Shown here in pieces: positions 12,101-23,130 of a stretch of DNA of 64,000 nucleotides (its first letter is position 1; the number at the start of each line of letters is the position of its first letter). Origin of the DNA: Nissolia schottii (Eukaryota; Streptophyta; Magnoliopsida; Fabales; Fabaceae); the NCBI GenBank assembly GCA_003254905.1, contig QANU01107126.1:441979-505978 (forward strand), read 5' to 3'. Below the pieces are notes generated by a model that saw only the letters and a program-made list of their open reading frames with translations, made no database searches and was not told where the DNA came from. The translations under genes and the position numbers were made by a program.

Positions 12101-13613
12101 TTTTTTTCTATTATATCTTTAAAAATGTTAAATGTCATTCGTAAGAGTGTCAAGTTAATTTGTTAGGTTTCTCAAACACTACTCATTCCATATTAATAAG
12201 AGAAAAAAATGCTTAGGAGACCTAATTTTTAAACCTAGTTATCAATCTACACACTTTAATGAATGACACTTGACATTTTAAGAAACAAAATAGGAAATAA
12301 AATGCAAAATGTTATTCATCGAAGTATGTATGTTTAAAAGTTAGGCCTCCCAAACATTACTCATAAGAGAAATACCTGCACGAAAATGTTTACTTTAATC
12401 ATTGAAAATGTAAGCGTGAGTCACTTTCATCCCTAAATTTTAAAATAAACTTATATTATCCTTGAAAGTATAGGTCATGAGTCAAGTTAGTTCCTCAACC
12501 TACTTTCGTTGCGACGTTGTTGATGTGTCAAGTTAAGTTCTATGTTAACTTCTTATATGACACTTAACAAAACGACGTAGTTTAGTAGTTTAACCCAAAT
12601 TAACCCAATTTAAAACAAAAACCCAAAATTTCATAATTAAAACCCCAATTTCCCCAAATCTTCTTGAGTCTTCTTCCTCACTCACACATCACACTCACCA
12701 AAATTTTGTCATGTCACCTCACATGCCGTGTGAAAATGCTTGCATGTCACTTATCTTGAAACATAAGCAAAAACTGAATTCTCACTAATAGAAATTGAAT
12801 GAAGGACTAACTTGACTCACAGTTTACATATTTAGGAATTAAATTGAGCATTTATGCAATACTTGCATATATAGTCTTAAACCACATTTAATGCACGGTG
12901 TCAAAAACTCTCTCTTAAACTTTGGGCAATTATTTTAGAAATAAGCTCAACAATGATCGAACTTTAGACTTTTTGATCATATAGAAATCTAATACCATAT
13001 TAAGAACCAATTCTCTCAAAAGCTTAAGTTAATGAGTACGTAGAAACAACTGAACGATTTATATATTTTAAAACATGATCCGAAATTTTATGAATCATTG
13101 ATTTCTTATTTTTTTTTATAAATTATTTTAAATATTACAAATTAAAATCAATAGTCACAATATTCTTATATCATGCATTAAATGTGATCCAGGACCATAT
13201 ACACAATGCATACTTTTATATGAAACATAAATTTGTGTTATTTGGCTTTTTTTTTACGACAAAAATGGATTTCATTCATAGAGCAGTGAAATGGCACTTA
13301 CAACTTGAACATAATACGTCAAATCTAACATTAATAAGATACGAATACATCCTTCATTCTAAACTAGCCAAAAACCTGTAACTCTGCTCCTTGGCTAAAG
13401 ACTATCAATGTACAAGCATCTCTCATATCGAAGATCAACACTACTAGCAATTTGAAGAATGCATTATGCTTCCTTTCACGATAAATCTAAATAACTTCTT
13501 CATCTGTAAGACCTCTATAAACGAAATCTCACATAGAAAAAGCAAACAGCCATAAAAGGGAAAGACAACACCACAAAGGAGAAAAACTACAACCATAAAA
13601 AGGAAAAAAAAAA
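9198..13613. other. AT-rich intergenic DNA without a recognisable gene
   Basis: Holds AT runs (9385-9400, 10005-10024), a GA run (11550-11571), two single N positions (9384, 10372) and short dispersed repeats. The frames at 11308-11752 are shadows around the GA run. The block at 12370-12860 has the style of a non-coding dispersed repeat found beside plant genes, with the phrase 'aacttgactca' on both sides. I see no exon with protein similarity. Confidence 0.6.
12050..12372. repeat. Degenerate direct duplication, about 150 bp units
   Basis: Two neighbouring blocks share an order of landmarks: ATCAACCTACTCA / ATCAATCTACACA, then AATGAATGA-like and AATGTTA-like pieces, then TTAGGTTTCTCAAACACTACTCAT at the end of the first and TTAGGCCTCCCAAACATTACTCAT at the end of the second. 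This looks like an old tandem duplication of a non-coding repeat. Confidence 0.5.
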
Positions 13614-14213
13614 NNNNNNNNNNNNNNNNNNNNNNNNNNNNNNNNNNNNNNNNNNNNNNNNNNNNNNNNNNNNNNNNNNNNNNNNNNNNNNNNNNNNNNN
13701 NNNNNNNNNNNNNNNNNNNNNNNNNNNNNNNNNNNNNNNNNNNNNNNNNNNNNNNNNNNNNNNNNNNNNNNNNNNNNNNNNNNNNNNNNNNNNNNNNNNN
13801 NNNNNNNNNNNNNNNNNNNNNNNNNNNNNNNNNNNNNNNNNNNNNNNNNNNNNNNNNNNNNNNNNNNNNNNNNNNNNNNNNNNNNNNNNNNNNNNNNNNN
13901 NNNNNNNNNNNNNNNNNNNNNNNNNNNNNNNNNNNNNNNNNNNNNNNNNNNNNNNNNNNNNNNNNNNNNNNNNNNNNNNNNNNNNNNNNNNNNNNNNNNN
14001 NNNNNNNNNNNNNNNNNNNNNNNNNNNNNNNNNNNNNNNNNNNNNNNNNNNNNNNNNNNNNNNNNNNNNNNNNNNNNNNNNNNNNNNNNNNNNNNNNNNN
14101 NNNNNNNNNNNNNNNNNNNNNNNNNNNNNNNNNNNNNNNNNNNNNNNNNNNNNNNNNNNNNNNNNNNNNNNNNNNNNNNNNNNNNNNNNNNNNNNNNNNN
14201 NNNNNNNNNNNNN
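13614..14213. other. Assembly gap, 600 N
   Basis: Exactly 600 undetermined bases. Any open frame across it is an artefact. The left flank is an A-rich stretch, a common place for a sequencing break. Confidence 0.99.
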
Positions 14214-14654
14214 AATGTGGGTCATTTCATCATCTTATATGGAAAAAAAAAAAACCTTTTTGATAAGAAACCATGCTATCACCTAGCAGAAACCATCATG
14301 TTAAGCTATAATTTTATATAACGAAATGTGATTATGGACACGTATAACATTTCTTACACATTCCTCATCAACACCAATAGTATTGAGGATGAAAAGCGGA
14401 GAGAAAATCAAAAGGGGTAATGAGTGCATGGTAGTGATTTAGGATATTTTTCACAAGGATACATTTATTAACTTTAATACACTCTTATTATAAAGAGTTT
14501 ATTTTATAAATATATATATATATATATAACTTTTATCCTTTATTTGGATAAAAATGAAAATGTGAAGAAATAAAATGAAAGGAAAGAGAATGGAGAGAAC
14601 AAAAAAATGAGAAAAATTGTTTTTATCTCTTATTGTTTGAATGAAGATTGTTTT

Positions 14655-14948
14655 GGCTTATGAGCACAAGGTGACATGTTTAGAGGGTTGCTGACCTCTT
14701 CCCTTGCTTGGCTCAAGCTCCTCCTAGATAGTATGATGTTGAAGGTGGACCTGCAAGGCAAGTCAGAAAACTTGTCACATTTCTAAACTTTGCGCCAGAG
14801 AGTCTATCTTAATGATCGGCCAGTAATAGTTTGCATTAACAGTAGGGCTCTTTTTCCGATGTGGCTACTACAAATTTCTTGGTGGAGCTCCATCATGACT
14901 TTATTGACTTCATTCTCTTCCAAGCATCTTAAGAAGGTGTCGTTAAAT
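14655..14948 (-). pseudogene. Ty3/Gypsy integrase N-terminal (zinc-binding) remnant
   Basis: Read on the minus strand, this encodes TFLRCLEENEVNKVMMELHQ followed by EICSSHIGKRALL and, after frame damage, KCDKFSDL. That matches the order 'FLRCL...V..E.H.G.C..H.GG..L......KCDKCQ' of the integrase zinc-binding region of Tat/Ogre-type Ty3 elements. It is the downstream half of a domain cut by the solo LTR at 14949-16283; the linker resumes at 16284. Several stops and shifts show the element is dead. The catalytic integrase core is not visible to the left. Confidence 0.7.
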
Positions 14949-16283
14949 TGATGCGTTAAATACTAACAAGTGCACTGGTCATGACAAGTAATGGTGAATA
15001 TAAATACTTGAGGTGTCGAACCCACGAGGATAATATCACACGTTCGATTTTAATTAAAAAATTACTAAATTGAACTTATAGAGAAGAGGTTGAAGATATA
15101 GCAACAAGAATAAAATAAATAATTAAAAAAAGATAAATAAAAAGAAAGAGATGGGAAGAACGCTAGGGTTAATGACCCATATGACCTAGACTAGAGTGGA
15201 TTCATAATAAACCCTCACAACTATCTTGATACAAGTATTAAACAATCAACTATTGAGCTAATTAATGGTAGACGTCACTAGTCGTTAGTCTCTCTCAAGG
15301 TCAAACAACCATCTTATCTAGATTGACCCCTTAATATCTTAGCGAGGTCTAAACCTATTCAAAACATGAATGATCTACTTCCTGTCCCTCTCAAGACCAC
15401 ATAGATCGTGTTTATACCTCTCGAAGTTTCTCTCGACCTATGGTTTCTATATCTATGAGCACCTCTTACAATCACTCTCTTGAGTTATCATGCAAGACAT
15501 CAGAACAATCAAAAGGAAACCAAGCTCTTAATTGTAATTAAACACAAGCATATAGAAACGTTAACAAACATCAACAATAACTAAATAACAAAATATATTA
15601 GAAAATCATTGTCATAAGATGTTACATCATTGCCCTAGTAAGGGACTTAGTACATAGAAAAGAAGAAGAAACACAAAAGAAAAAAAATAGAGATACATAG
15701 GAGATAACACCATAGGTGAACAGTGGTAGTAGATGACAAGTGGGAGTGCGGAGCTCTCATGTAGCACACCGGCTACGACCATCTAACTCTGGTTAGCCCC
15801 TAGGGTTGCCTCCTTCAAACCCCTAGGATTCCTTTGGTGGAAGTAGAAAAATTCTCTCAAAAACTGATCTAGAATACTATTTAGAGGGATAGCTTCGCAA
15901 GTAGTAGTTGCACTGTCCTCTACATAAGCCAAGGTGCTGGTTCAATGCCATTGTGCTACAAGTTGGAATAGTATGTTCGAGATTTGCTTATGTTTTACAT
16001 TTTCTACTCCAAATCTTGTTTCTATAATATGAAAATATCTCCAAATCAACTCAAGTTTTATCTTAAAATCTTCTCTATCTTCTCCTAATCTTCATTGATC
16101 CTCTTGACAATTATTTAATTTGCAATTTAAATAAACACTACATAAGAAAGATAAAATCTACAAGATCTAAATAATGATAAAATATCATATTTTATGCCTA
16201 TATATAAATTATAAAAAATCCTAAAACCTATTTAAAAAATTAGGAAATAAGCAAATAAAATTATTAAATTAGAGAGTTATCAT
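14949..16283 (-). mobile_element. Solo LTR (1.3 kb), minus orientation, inside integrase
   Basis: Left end TGATGCGTTAAATAC, right end GAGAGTTATCA, so on the minus strand it reads TGATAACTCTC ... CGCATCA. The flanks TAAAT (14944-14948) and TAAAC (16284-16288) agree at 4 of 5 bases, as expected of an older insertion. The integrase linker reads straight through if the LTR is removed, which confirms the borders. The block near 15000-15050 (minus strand ATCCTCGTGGGTTCGAC) resembles the U5 ends of plant LTRs of the Athila/Tat type. Its TGATAACTC start is shared with the LTR at 56120. Confidence 0.75.
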
Positions 16284-16830
16284 AAACCATCTTCAAAATA
16301 AAGTAACCCCATTATAATTAAATAGTAAGTTGTCCTATTGATTCTCCAAGCTTTCTTTTGGTCCTCGGGAAGAGACCCCAACTCTAAGTAAGCCCTTATT
16401 TTCGTTTGCCAATTATTGATTTGGGTGGTCATTAATACCTCTTTCTCTTCTATATTCCAAAACTTCCTGTATAATTGACCTATTGTTCATTGGTGACTTT
16501 GAGCTGGCTAATTTTGACAAAAGGTTAGTTCTCTAATTACTTTCCTTGGGAATGTGCTCTAAATGACAATGGTCGAACTGTTGTATGAGAGCCTAGATCT
16601 TTCCTAGGCACTTTATGAGTTGGGTCTCTTTGGCTTGAAATTCCCCTTTCACTTGATTTAGGACCAACTAGGAGTCACTTTTCACTGTCACATTGAACTC
16701 AGCCACTAACATAAAACCTTCTATTAATGCCTCATACTCTACCTAGCTATTGCTTGCTTTGAAGTTGTGGTAGAGAGATTGTTCTATGGCTATGCCATTT
16801 TCTCATTCTAGGACAATTCCAATCCTATTT
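16284..16830 (-). pseudogene. Ty3/Gypsy RNase H and integrase linker remnant
   Basis: On the minus strand, the region 16560-16810 reads EYEALIEG, then VKSDS and LVLNQVKGEF. This is the 'AEYEAL..G......SDSQLVV.QV.GEF' signature of Tat-lineage RNase H. Next come HCHLEHIPKESN and LLSKLAS (compare 'HIPREENARADLLSKLAS'), then the linker IRAYLELGSLPEDQKKAW. Scattered stop codons interrupt each stretch. The order is right for the 3' half of a Ty3 pol read right to left. Confidence 0.75.
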
Positions 16831-18440
16831 CCTTTGAGATTTGATGACCTGTTGACAAATTGGGTCCATGTCAGGATTTCCTCAGGTTACTCGTCTAGGG
16901 GAGATTCGGCTACAAAGTTAACAAAGACCTTAGCCTTGATCACCTCCCTTATTTGGTTTTTGATGTTGAACTTTGAGAGTTTTACTAACCACTTAATGAT
17001 TTTGCATACTAGCTCTGGTTTACGGAGCATCTAGCTGAGGGAGTATTTCGTCTTCATCATTATGTGGTGGCTTCGGAAGTAACATCTAAGCTTCCTAGAT
17101 GTGATTATGAGGGGGAATGCCACATTCTCTATCTTCTGGTATCACATTACTAGTCCCTACAAGATCTTGCTAACTTAGTACATTGATCTTTGGACTTTAT
17201 CTGTTTTCTGCACTAAAATTGAGTTCACAACCTTTTTTGAGTCCACCATATACACCAATAATGGGAATTCTGAACTTGATTTGGTGATTATTGGCGTAGA
17301 GGAAAGAAATATTTTGAGATCTTAAAAGCCGACCTTGTAGTCAAAGGTCCAATGGAAGGAGAGTCATTTTTTTAACAATTTAAAGAAAAATGTTGCTCTT
17401 TTTGCCGATGTTGATAAGAACTTTGATAACGATGCTACCCTCCTGGTGAAGGTTTAGATTTCTTTTAAAGTCCTTGGGCTTCTCATCTCTAGTATGGTTT
17501 TGCACTGGTAGGGTTGCTATAATCTCTCGCCTTGTCAGCATGACCCCAAGGAATTTACCTCCTTAGGCCCTAAATAAGCACTTCTCTAGGTTTAGTCTCA
17601 TGTAATATCTCCTGATCTGCTAAACGATTTCTTCTAGGCCAAGGATGTGTGCTTTATCCAGGTGAAACTTTTCTTCCATGTCATCAATGTAGACCTCCAT
17701 TTCACGGTTGATCCGGTTATGGAATACTTTGTTCATCAGATATTGATAAGTTGCTCCCATGGTCTTCATCCAAAAGGGCATTACTTGATAACAATAATTT
17801 GCATCCTCGATTATAACCGTAGTTCCCTCATTTTCAGCTGGGTTCATTTGCATCTGGTTGAAACTCAATTATGCATCCATGAAATGGAGGAGGTTGCATA
17901 TAGATGATCCATTGACCAACCTATCAATTCTCAACAGTGGGTAGGCATATTTTGGACATGCTTTATTGAGGCTCGAGAAGTCAACACACATCCTCCACTT
18001 CCCCCAAAGACTTGGGCATTATCACAAAGTTTGCTAGCCATGTAGTGAACTAAACTTCTCTAGTGAATTCTTCTTCGAGGAGTTTGGTCATCTCTTCGAC
18101 AATTGCTTTTCTTTTCTTTTCTATTAAATGCCACTTTTTTTGAGTCATCATCTTTCTTTCTAAATCTAGTGCGAGGTTATGACAAATGACCTTAGGACCA
18201 ATCCCCAACATATCTTGTGGAGACCAAGAAAATATATCCACATTATTTTTCAAAAACAGAATTAACTTACTTTTTACCTCGGGGGGAAAGGTAAGCCACA
18301 CATAAGTAAACTTAGATGTTGCGGGCCCTATTTGAATTGTCTTTAGTTCTTTGGTTGGCTTAGACATGTTGTGAAAGTCTTCCTTCAGGTAAAGGTCAAT
18401 TGCTCGGATCATAGTATCAATCATGTTCACGGTATGTATG
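16831..18440 (-). pseudogene. Ty3/Gypsy reverse transcriptase remnant
   Basis: The best-preserved piece is 18050-18430 on the minus strand: DIFSWSPQDMLGIGPKVICH, then EEMTKLLEEEFTREV, which is the entry to a Tat/Ogre-type RT. Further left, with frame changes, come DFSSLNKACPKYAYPLLRID, then HFMDA (the first catalytic Asp region), NYCYQVMPFWMKTMGATYQY and VYIDDM (17620-17868), the last being the YxDD-type active-site box. The canonical 'MPFGLKNAGATYQ' is altered to MPFWMKTMGATYQ. The remainder to 16831 is a decayed connection domain. Confidence 0.8.
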
Positions 18441-18479
18441 AGGCTATCCTTGGATAGAGCTGTTAGCTTGAGGTGAGTG

Positions 18480-18999
18480 TTGTATCACCCCCACCTCGGA
18501 ATCAAAAATAAGAAACTACAGAGTAAGGTTAGGGGTAGATACCACACCTCCAAATGCGTCTAGGGTTGGTTGCCATATGATCATGTGGTACGAGTTATAG
18601 CATTATATCACTAAGAATTAGAGGTCTTCAATCCTAATTAATGGTTTTTATCCCATGGTAGTCCTTAGTGTGGTTACACCTCAAACCCAGACCCTTTTGC
18701 CAGAAAATCCTACCTAGTCCCCATTGTATGGCTTGAGGGAACATTTTAAGAGCTGCATCTTCTTCAAGGTGGACGGAAATGTGATTTCTTCTGAACTCCC
18801 TAGATTTACCAATACCTTATTTACAATGTAGTTGCATGTTGTCACTATTATTATTACAAGCACAATCGATCCCCTTGAAGTCCTCATTAGATAACAAGAT
18901 TAGTGGACATGAGTTCTTTACATTCGGAGGTGATTGAATGCCTATTGACGTTATTGATCTTAGGTGTCATTGCCTAGCAAAGCTTGTCTTTTTCTTGTA
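18480..18999 (-). pseudogene. Ty3/Gypsy aspartic protease region remnant
   Basis: The minus strand shows VNLGSSEEITF, then VGFSG, GVTTLRTTMG and a WQPTLDAFGGVVST stretch. These line up with the 'V..GSS.N......GF.G..V...G...LP.T.G' and 'LGRPTLNALGAVVST' blocks between the protease and RT of Tat-like elements. Stops and frameshifts are present. The catalytic D-[ST]-G is not intact. Confidence 0.6.
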
Positions 19000-19914
19000 C
19001 TGCGAATCCTCTTGAGATGTGGTTTATGAATGCTTCAATTTTATTGGGGGTTTGTTTCACTTCTCTTCCTTGATCGATCCTCGGCTCTCTGAGGACTTTG
19101 GCTTTAGCTTCGGCTTTTATTGTGATGTTGATGATCATTTTTGTCCCGACTAGGGGGTCTTCTCGTCCTTCCATTAGAAGTAGCACAATGCTCTTTCTTC
19201 ACATATCAGGTTAAGTGTCATTCATAGACAAGCTTTTTGATTTCATCCTATATGGAATTGTATAACTGTATGCGTCATGATACTCCCAGTATTTCGACAT
19301 ACTTGCATTGTTGGGAATAAGTTGTCGTCTAGCTCTTGGGGGTGATTTGATTAGTTGTATCGCATGGAAGATTATCCTTGGGCTTGCATTAAGCGGGGTG
19401 TACTCCTCATATCGTCCCAAAGGTTTGCAAACCTTTCTTTACTCTCAGCTTTCTCTTTTGTGGCCTTGTCAGCTAGGTCATTGGCCCTTGTTATCCAAAC
19501 TCTTGGTTTGTCTTAATCATCCACATTCTTCTTTCCTTTTCCCTTCTCCATACTAACTTCTTATTCGATCTCTTTGACGACTATGAATCCCATAGCTCAC
19601 TCTTGGAATTTGGCCATGGAACAAGGTCAGTTTGTGACCAGTTTGATCAAAAAGGGACTTGGTCTCGAGCTTTACTTGATCTAATGAAGCTCGACCTAAG
19701 GGTTAAGATTAGGTATTTGCATGGTGATTGAATTATACTGATGGATATATGCTTTGAAAGGCTTGGTCGATCCTTGCTTGATAAGGGTAAAGGAATCTGA
19801 TGTATTTTTTATATACCTTTGAAGATGATAAGTGGCTCAAGAAGATTTCACTAAGTTATGTGAAATCATTGATCTACTTATTCGAAGGGAGGAAAACCAC
19901 ATGAGGACGGAGTC
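19000..19914 (-). pseudogene. Ty3/Gypsy gag C-terminal remnant
   Basis: The minus strand at 19211-19420 reads RYEEYTPLNASPRIIFHAI and later SKYWEYHDAYSYTI. The first matches the 'RY..YTPLN.S...IL..I' block and the second is a decayed 'KYCRYH...GHTTE.C' zinc-binding block of Tat/Ogre gag. Around 19430-19520 there is ERFANLWDDMRS-like sequence. The gag is cut by the insertion at 19915-20317 and continues to about 20760. Confidence 0.65.
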
Positions 19915-20317
19915 CAATGTGGATCCATAAAATTTAGGTTATGGGGGGGACAAAATTACATAAACACAATTTTTTTTATACATAATTATATATAAACATT
20001 AAAAAATGACATTAATCTAAAATAAAAAAAAGATCAATTTACAATTGTTCTCCTCATTTTAAAATTTATTTTGTAAAGTACAAATTATTGAAACATGGTT
20101 TTTATATAATATAATGAGTGAATTAAAAAACAAAAAAAAAGTTCATTCCTTTTAATAAATTTTTATTTTAATCTAAAAAAAAGATTAGTAAACTAGTGGG
20201 GCAAGATTGATCATCTAATTAGGGAAAATTTTTATTTGTACTCATATTTTAGTACAAAATATACAAAGTCTAGCGGGGGCATGCGCCCCCATACTAGTAT
20301 ACATGGATCCGTCCCTG
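19915..20317. mobile_element. hAT-like non-autonomous insertion (about 400 bp)
   Basis: The right end CATGGATCCGTCCCTG is the reverse of a CAGGGACGGATCCATG terminus of the type found on plant hAT elements (CAGGG..GGATCC). The left end CAATGTGGATCCATA is a decayed partner. The 8-base flanks ACGGAGTC (19907-19914) and GCGAAGTC (20318-20325) agree at six positions, in keeping with the 8-bp duplication of hAT. The insert is AT-rich and non-coding, and splits the gag pseudogene. An alternative boundary with AGTCCAAT as the duplication is possible. Confidence 0.55.
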
Positions 20318-20760
20318 GCGAAGTCCAATAGGAAGGTGTGGAAGGTCTAGCACAACAGTGGGTTTGTCGTGCCTTTCACGGGCATCATGGAATGAAACAT
20401 GGTAAGGTGAGTGTTAGGGTATCCCATAGCATCATGTGGTTTCAAGGTAAGTGGCAATTGAATGTTATGGGGGAGACGTACCTTGATGATATGATTGGTG
20501 AATGGTCTAGAGTTGATAGGGAGATCATTAGTCAAAACATCCTGAGGAGAAATGCACTAGGAGGGTATGGAGTCCTCATGACGACTGGAGTGTTACTTTT
20601 AGTCCTCATTCTCTTTGTTGAGTTGCTAGACTTTGTTGACTAGCTGTTGATTTTGGTTTTTGACGTACTTGATAAGCTTTCTCATTTCCTCTATAGTGAG
20701 TCAGCAATTGTTGTTGTTGTTGTTGACCGTGTTATGACTTAGCGGGTGGTTTATATTATT
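20318..20760 (-). pseudogene. Ty3/Gypsy gag N-terminal remnant
   Basis: On the minus strand: MRKLIKYVKNQNQQLVNKV, then PINSRPFTNHIIKVRLPHNI, DAMGYPNTHLTMFHSMM and LLCRPSTPS. This is the 'PFT..I...PLP..F..P....YDG..DP..H...F..MM' start of the Tat/Ogre gag core. It is the 5' end of the minus-strand element whose remaining domains lie to the left. Opposite-strand reading frames over this interval are shadows. Confidence 0.7.
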
Positions 20761-20776
20761 TCTGCTACGTGTTAGA

Positions 20777-20905
20777 TTACCATTAGCTAGACCTAGGTAC
20801 TTAGGTAGTGCGTTAACCAACTATAAAAAATTTAGGGACTCGGGTAGATCATATTACCATTAGCTATTGAGACCTAGGTACTTGAGTAGTGCGTTAAAAC
20901 AATAT
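20777..20905. repeat. Tandem duplication, about 76-bp period
   Basis: TTACCATTAGCTA followed by GACCTAGGTACTT and AGTGCGTTAA occurs at 20777 and again at 20853, with a small insertion in the second copy. It lies between the gag remnant and the next LTR fragment. Confidence 0.8.
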
Positions 20906-20939
20906 AGTAATGTTCAGGATCCGTCTATCTAGATACCTT

Positions 20940-21499
20940 CCTATGATATTGTTTTAATGTTTTCATGAAAGCTTTATTATTAGTATTATCATATTATGAA
21001 TTTTTTGTATAAATAGTATTATAAGCATTGAATTGTGTATGCCCATGTTTCGAAATATCCCGTCGGTGCTGTGGGTGATCGCTCGCTCACTGAGGCTCTC
21101 CCTAGAGTTCTTATCCCTCAACCTCCCCCTCCAGTTGTAGGTTAGAATGTAGAGCAGCAATGCATGGAGAACATGATCAGTTGCAGCGAAGTCAGTATTC
21201 TTGAGTCAGTAGTCACCCTGAGGTGAAGCTATCCATAGGATTTATAGACTTTATTTTAAATTTGCAATCGAGTTAGTGTCTAGATTGCTCCAATTGTGTA
21301 CATGAAGGATCTTTGAACTGGTCGCATATTTTACATGTATTTTTGTATTTATTGTAAAGAGTTATGTGTACTTAGAAAATAAAGTTTTTATTTGTTTTAA
21401 TTGAAATTAAAAATTATATTTTTATGAAAAGCGTTCCTAAGAGGCTTTTGTAAGGGAATTAGTCCCTTGCGTGCTGATAACGATTTTTGGGTCGTTACA
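20940..21499 (+). mobile_element. LTR 3' end of a Ty3-type element (truncated)
   Basis: Ends AACGATTTTTGGGTCGTTACA-like at 21499 and has AATAAAG at about 21379, as expected of an LTR poly(A) region. The last 70 bases are shared with the LTR end at 35515-35583. It is followed at 21503 by TGGTATC, the start of an initiator-Met tRNA primer-binding site, so it reads on the plus strand as a 5' LTR. The upstream boundary is not defined. Confidence 0.6.
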
Positions 21500-21502
21500 A
21501 TG

Positions 21503-21509
21503 TGGTATC
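21503..21509 (+). other. Left half of a split tRNA-Met primer-binding site
   Basis: TGGTATC here and AGCGC at 23136-23140 make TGGTATCAGCGC when the inserted solo LTR and one GTATC copy are removed. Eleven of twelve bases match the complement of the initiator-Met tRNA 3' end (TGGTATCAGAGC). Confidence 0.7.
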
Positions 21510-23130
21510 TGATAAGTGCCCAATTTACACAATTTTCAACTCCTAAAAAGGCATTTTAATTGTTTATGTTTCAAAGAATTATATAATGAATTTCCCTTAT
21601 TTTGTAGGTTTCTAATATATTTTGGTAGATGGATGCAAGCGTAATTTATGAAGAATAATCCCATGAAGAATGGAAGAAAAGGGCAGAATCAGAAAAGAGC
21701 TTAAAAGAGAAGATTCTGGCGACAGGACCGCTCAGCGATGCACACATAATCGCTTAGCGAAAAAGGGTTAATCGCTCAGTGGTACAGACCTTATCGCCCA
21801 GCGAAGGTATGTCGGCAAGCAATTTGCACCGGCGCATTTATTGCGCCAGCTGGAGCCAGCCTGGCGCCACCATGACACGTCAGCGCCGCCCTGCAAAAGC
21901 TATCGTGCATTTATTACTCCGCGTAAAAGAACAACCGCTCAGCGATTAAGCGCCGCCGATCAGCGATACAGCTCAAATCGCTCAGCGGAGCCATCAAAAC
22001 CGCTGAGCGATGGACCCAAAATCTGCCTATAAATAGAGGAGGCCATGCCCATTCGAAAGCAATCATCCAATCCCCCTCCACTCTTCACTTCTTTTACATA
22101 TTCTTGTACTTTTAAAGCTTAGTTTAGTTTAGGTTAGGTTAGGAACAAAGACGAGGCTTGTGAAGGAGCCGAAGATCGAGGAAACTCGGCGAAGCCATGG
22201 CCATGATAGCGTGAGTACGTGTCATGGTAAGTGCCTAAACCTTGCCTCCGAGATACTCTTGTAAGATGGATTCCTAATCCTCTTTTTGTTGGGATTTTGG
22301 TCATTATTGTAGTTTGCTTGTATCCATGTAACTATTACATATGAATCTATCATTTTCCTATGATTTGCTTGAATGGTTTTACACTTAATGCTAGTCTTTG
22401 TTTAATGTTTTGATTCTTGATTTGGGATTTAGTTGTATGAACGATAGTTATACTAATTAAATCATAACCAAGTTAAGATCAACATCATTATGCTTAACTA
22501 GATTCTAGACTTGAACGTTGTGAACAAAAGTTACAACCATTAGAGTCGGAACTAAACCATTTCATCTAATCTTGTTGCCATAACTGGAATAAAGGTTAGC
22601 CGTTTTAACATCTGGATTAATGCTGGCGTACTTTGTTAAGCTTGGGTGCGAAAGTGACAGTTTAACAAGGGAAACCTGTGATCTTGTCATGCGCGAAAGT
22701 GATGACAAGTTAAGAACTGGTGGCGGGCAATCAATCGATAGTTCTATGTAATAAGTAACTGGATGCATGAAACTATGATGTGATTAAAATTCCCAACAAG
22801 CTCCGGAACTACCTCTGATTTGTTTCCTATTTACTTTTTATGTTGTTTATTTACTTATTTAGTTTATTAAAACAAATTATCAAATCCTTCACTTTGTTGT
22901 TTAATTAAACTAACTCAAGAACGGTATTTTTGCAACTCTCTGTGGTTCGACTATACCCGACTATACTGCAATCGGATTCCTTTGGAATCTGAAAGCCGTA
23001 AAGTAGGATATATATATAAATTTAATTTGAATGACAAAAGCACAGATAAGCTTTCTACGAGCCTGGCATAGTTGTGACAAAACCTAAGCTGTGTCAAGAT
23101 TCTAGAAAGTGGTTAAAAAGGCTTTCATCA
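21510..23130 (+). mobile_element. Solo LTR (1.6 kb) of the gag-only family
   Basis: TGATAAGTGCCC at the start, CTTTCATCA at the end, exact duplication GTATC on both sides (21505-21509, 23131-23135). It is homologous over its length to the two LTRs of the element at 26466-33549. TATA box TATAAATAG at 22028. Upstream of it are clusters of CGCTCAGCG-type near-palindromes (21727-21805, 21928-22013); downstream, in R/U5, are four stem-loops (22447-22709). The 68-codon minus-strand frame at 22562-22768 recurs in each LTR copy only because the LTRs are alike. Confidence 0.92.
22447..22709 (+). other. Stem-loop cluster in LTR R/U5
   Basis: Four hairpins in order: GTTAT/ATAAC (22447-22468); GTTGT/ACAAC (22517-22537) enclosing GAACAAAAGTT; TTGTTAA/TTAACAA (22633-22668) enclosing GTGCGAAAGTGAC; CTTGTCAT/ATGACAAG (22683-22709) enclosing GCGCGAAAGTG. 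The CGAAAGT motif recurs in or beside the loops. The same set is in the LTRs at 27406-27669 and 32867-33130, and a diverged version in 34927-34990. Confidence 0.6.

Noticed and set aside
13587-14225. Long minus-strand open frame across the first gap
   Set aside because: It consists of undetermined bases; no sequence supports it.
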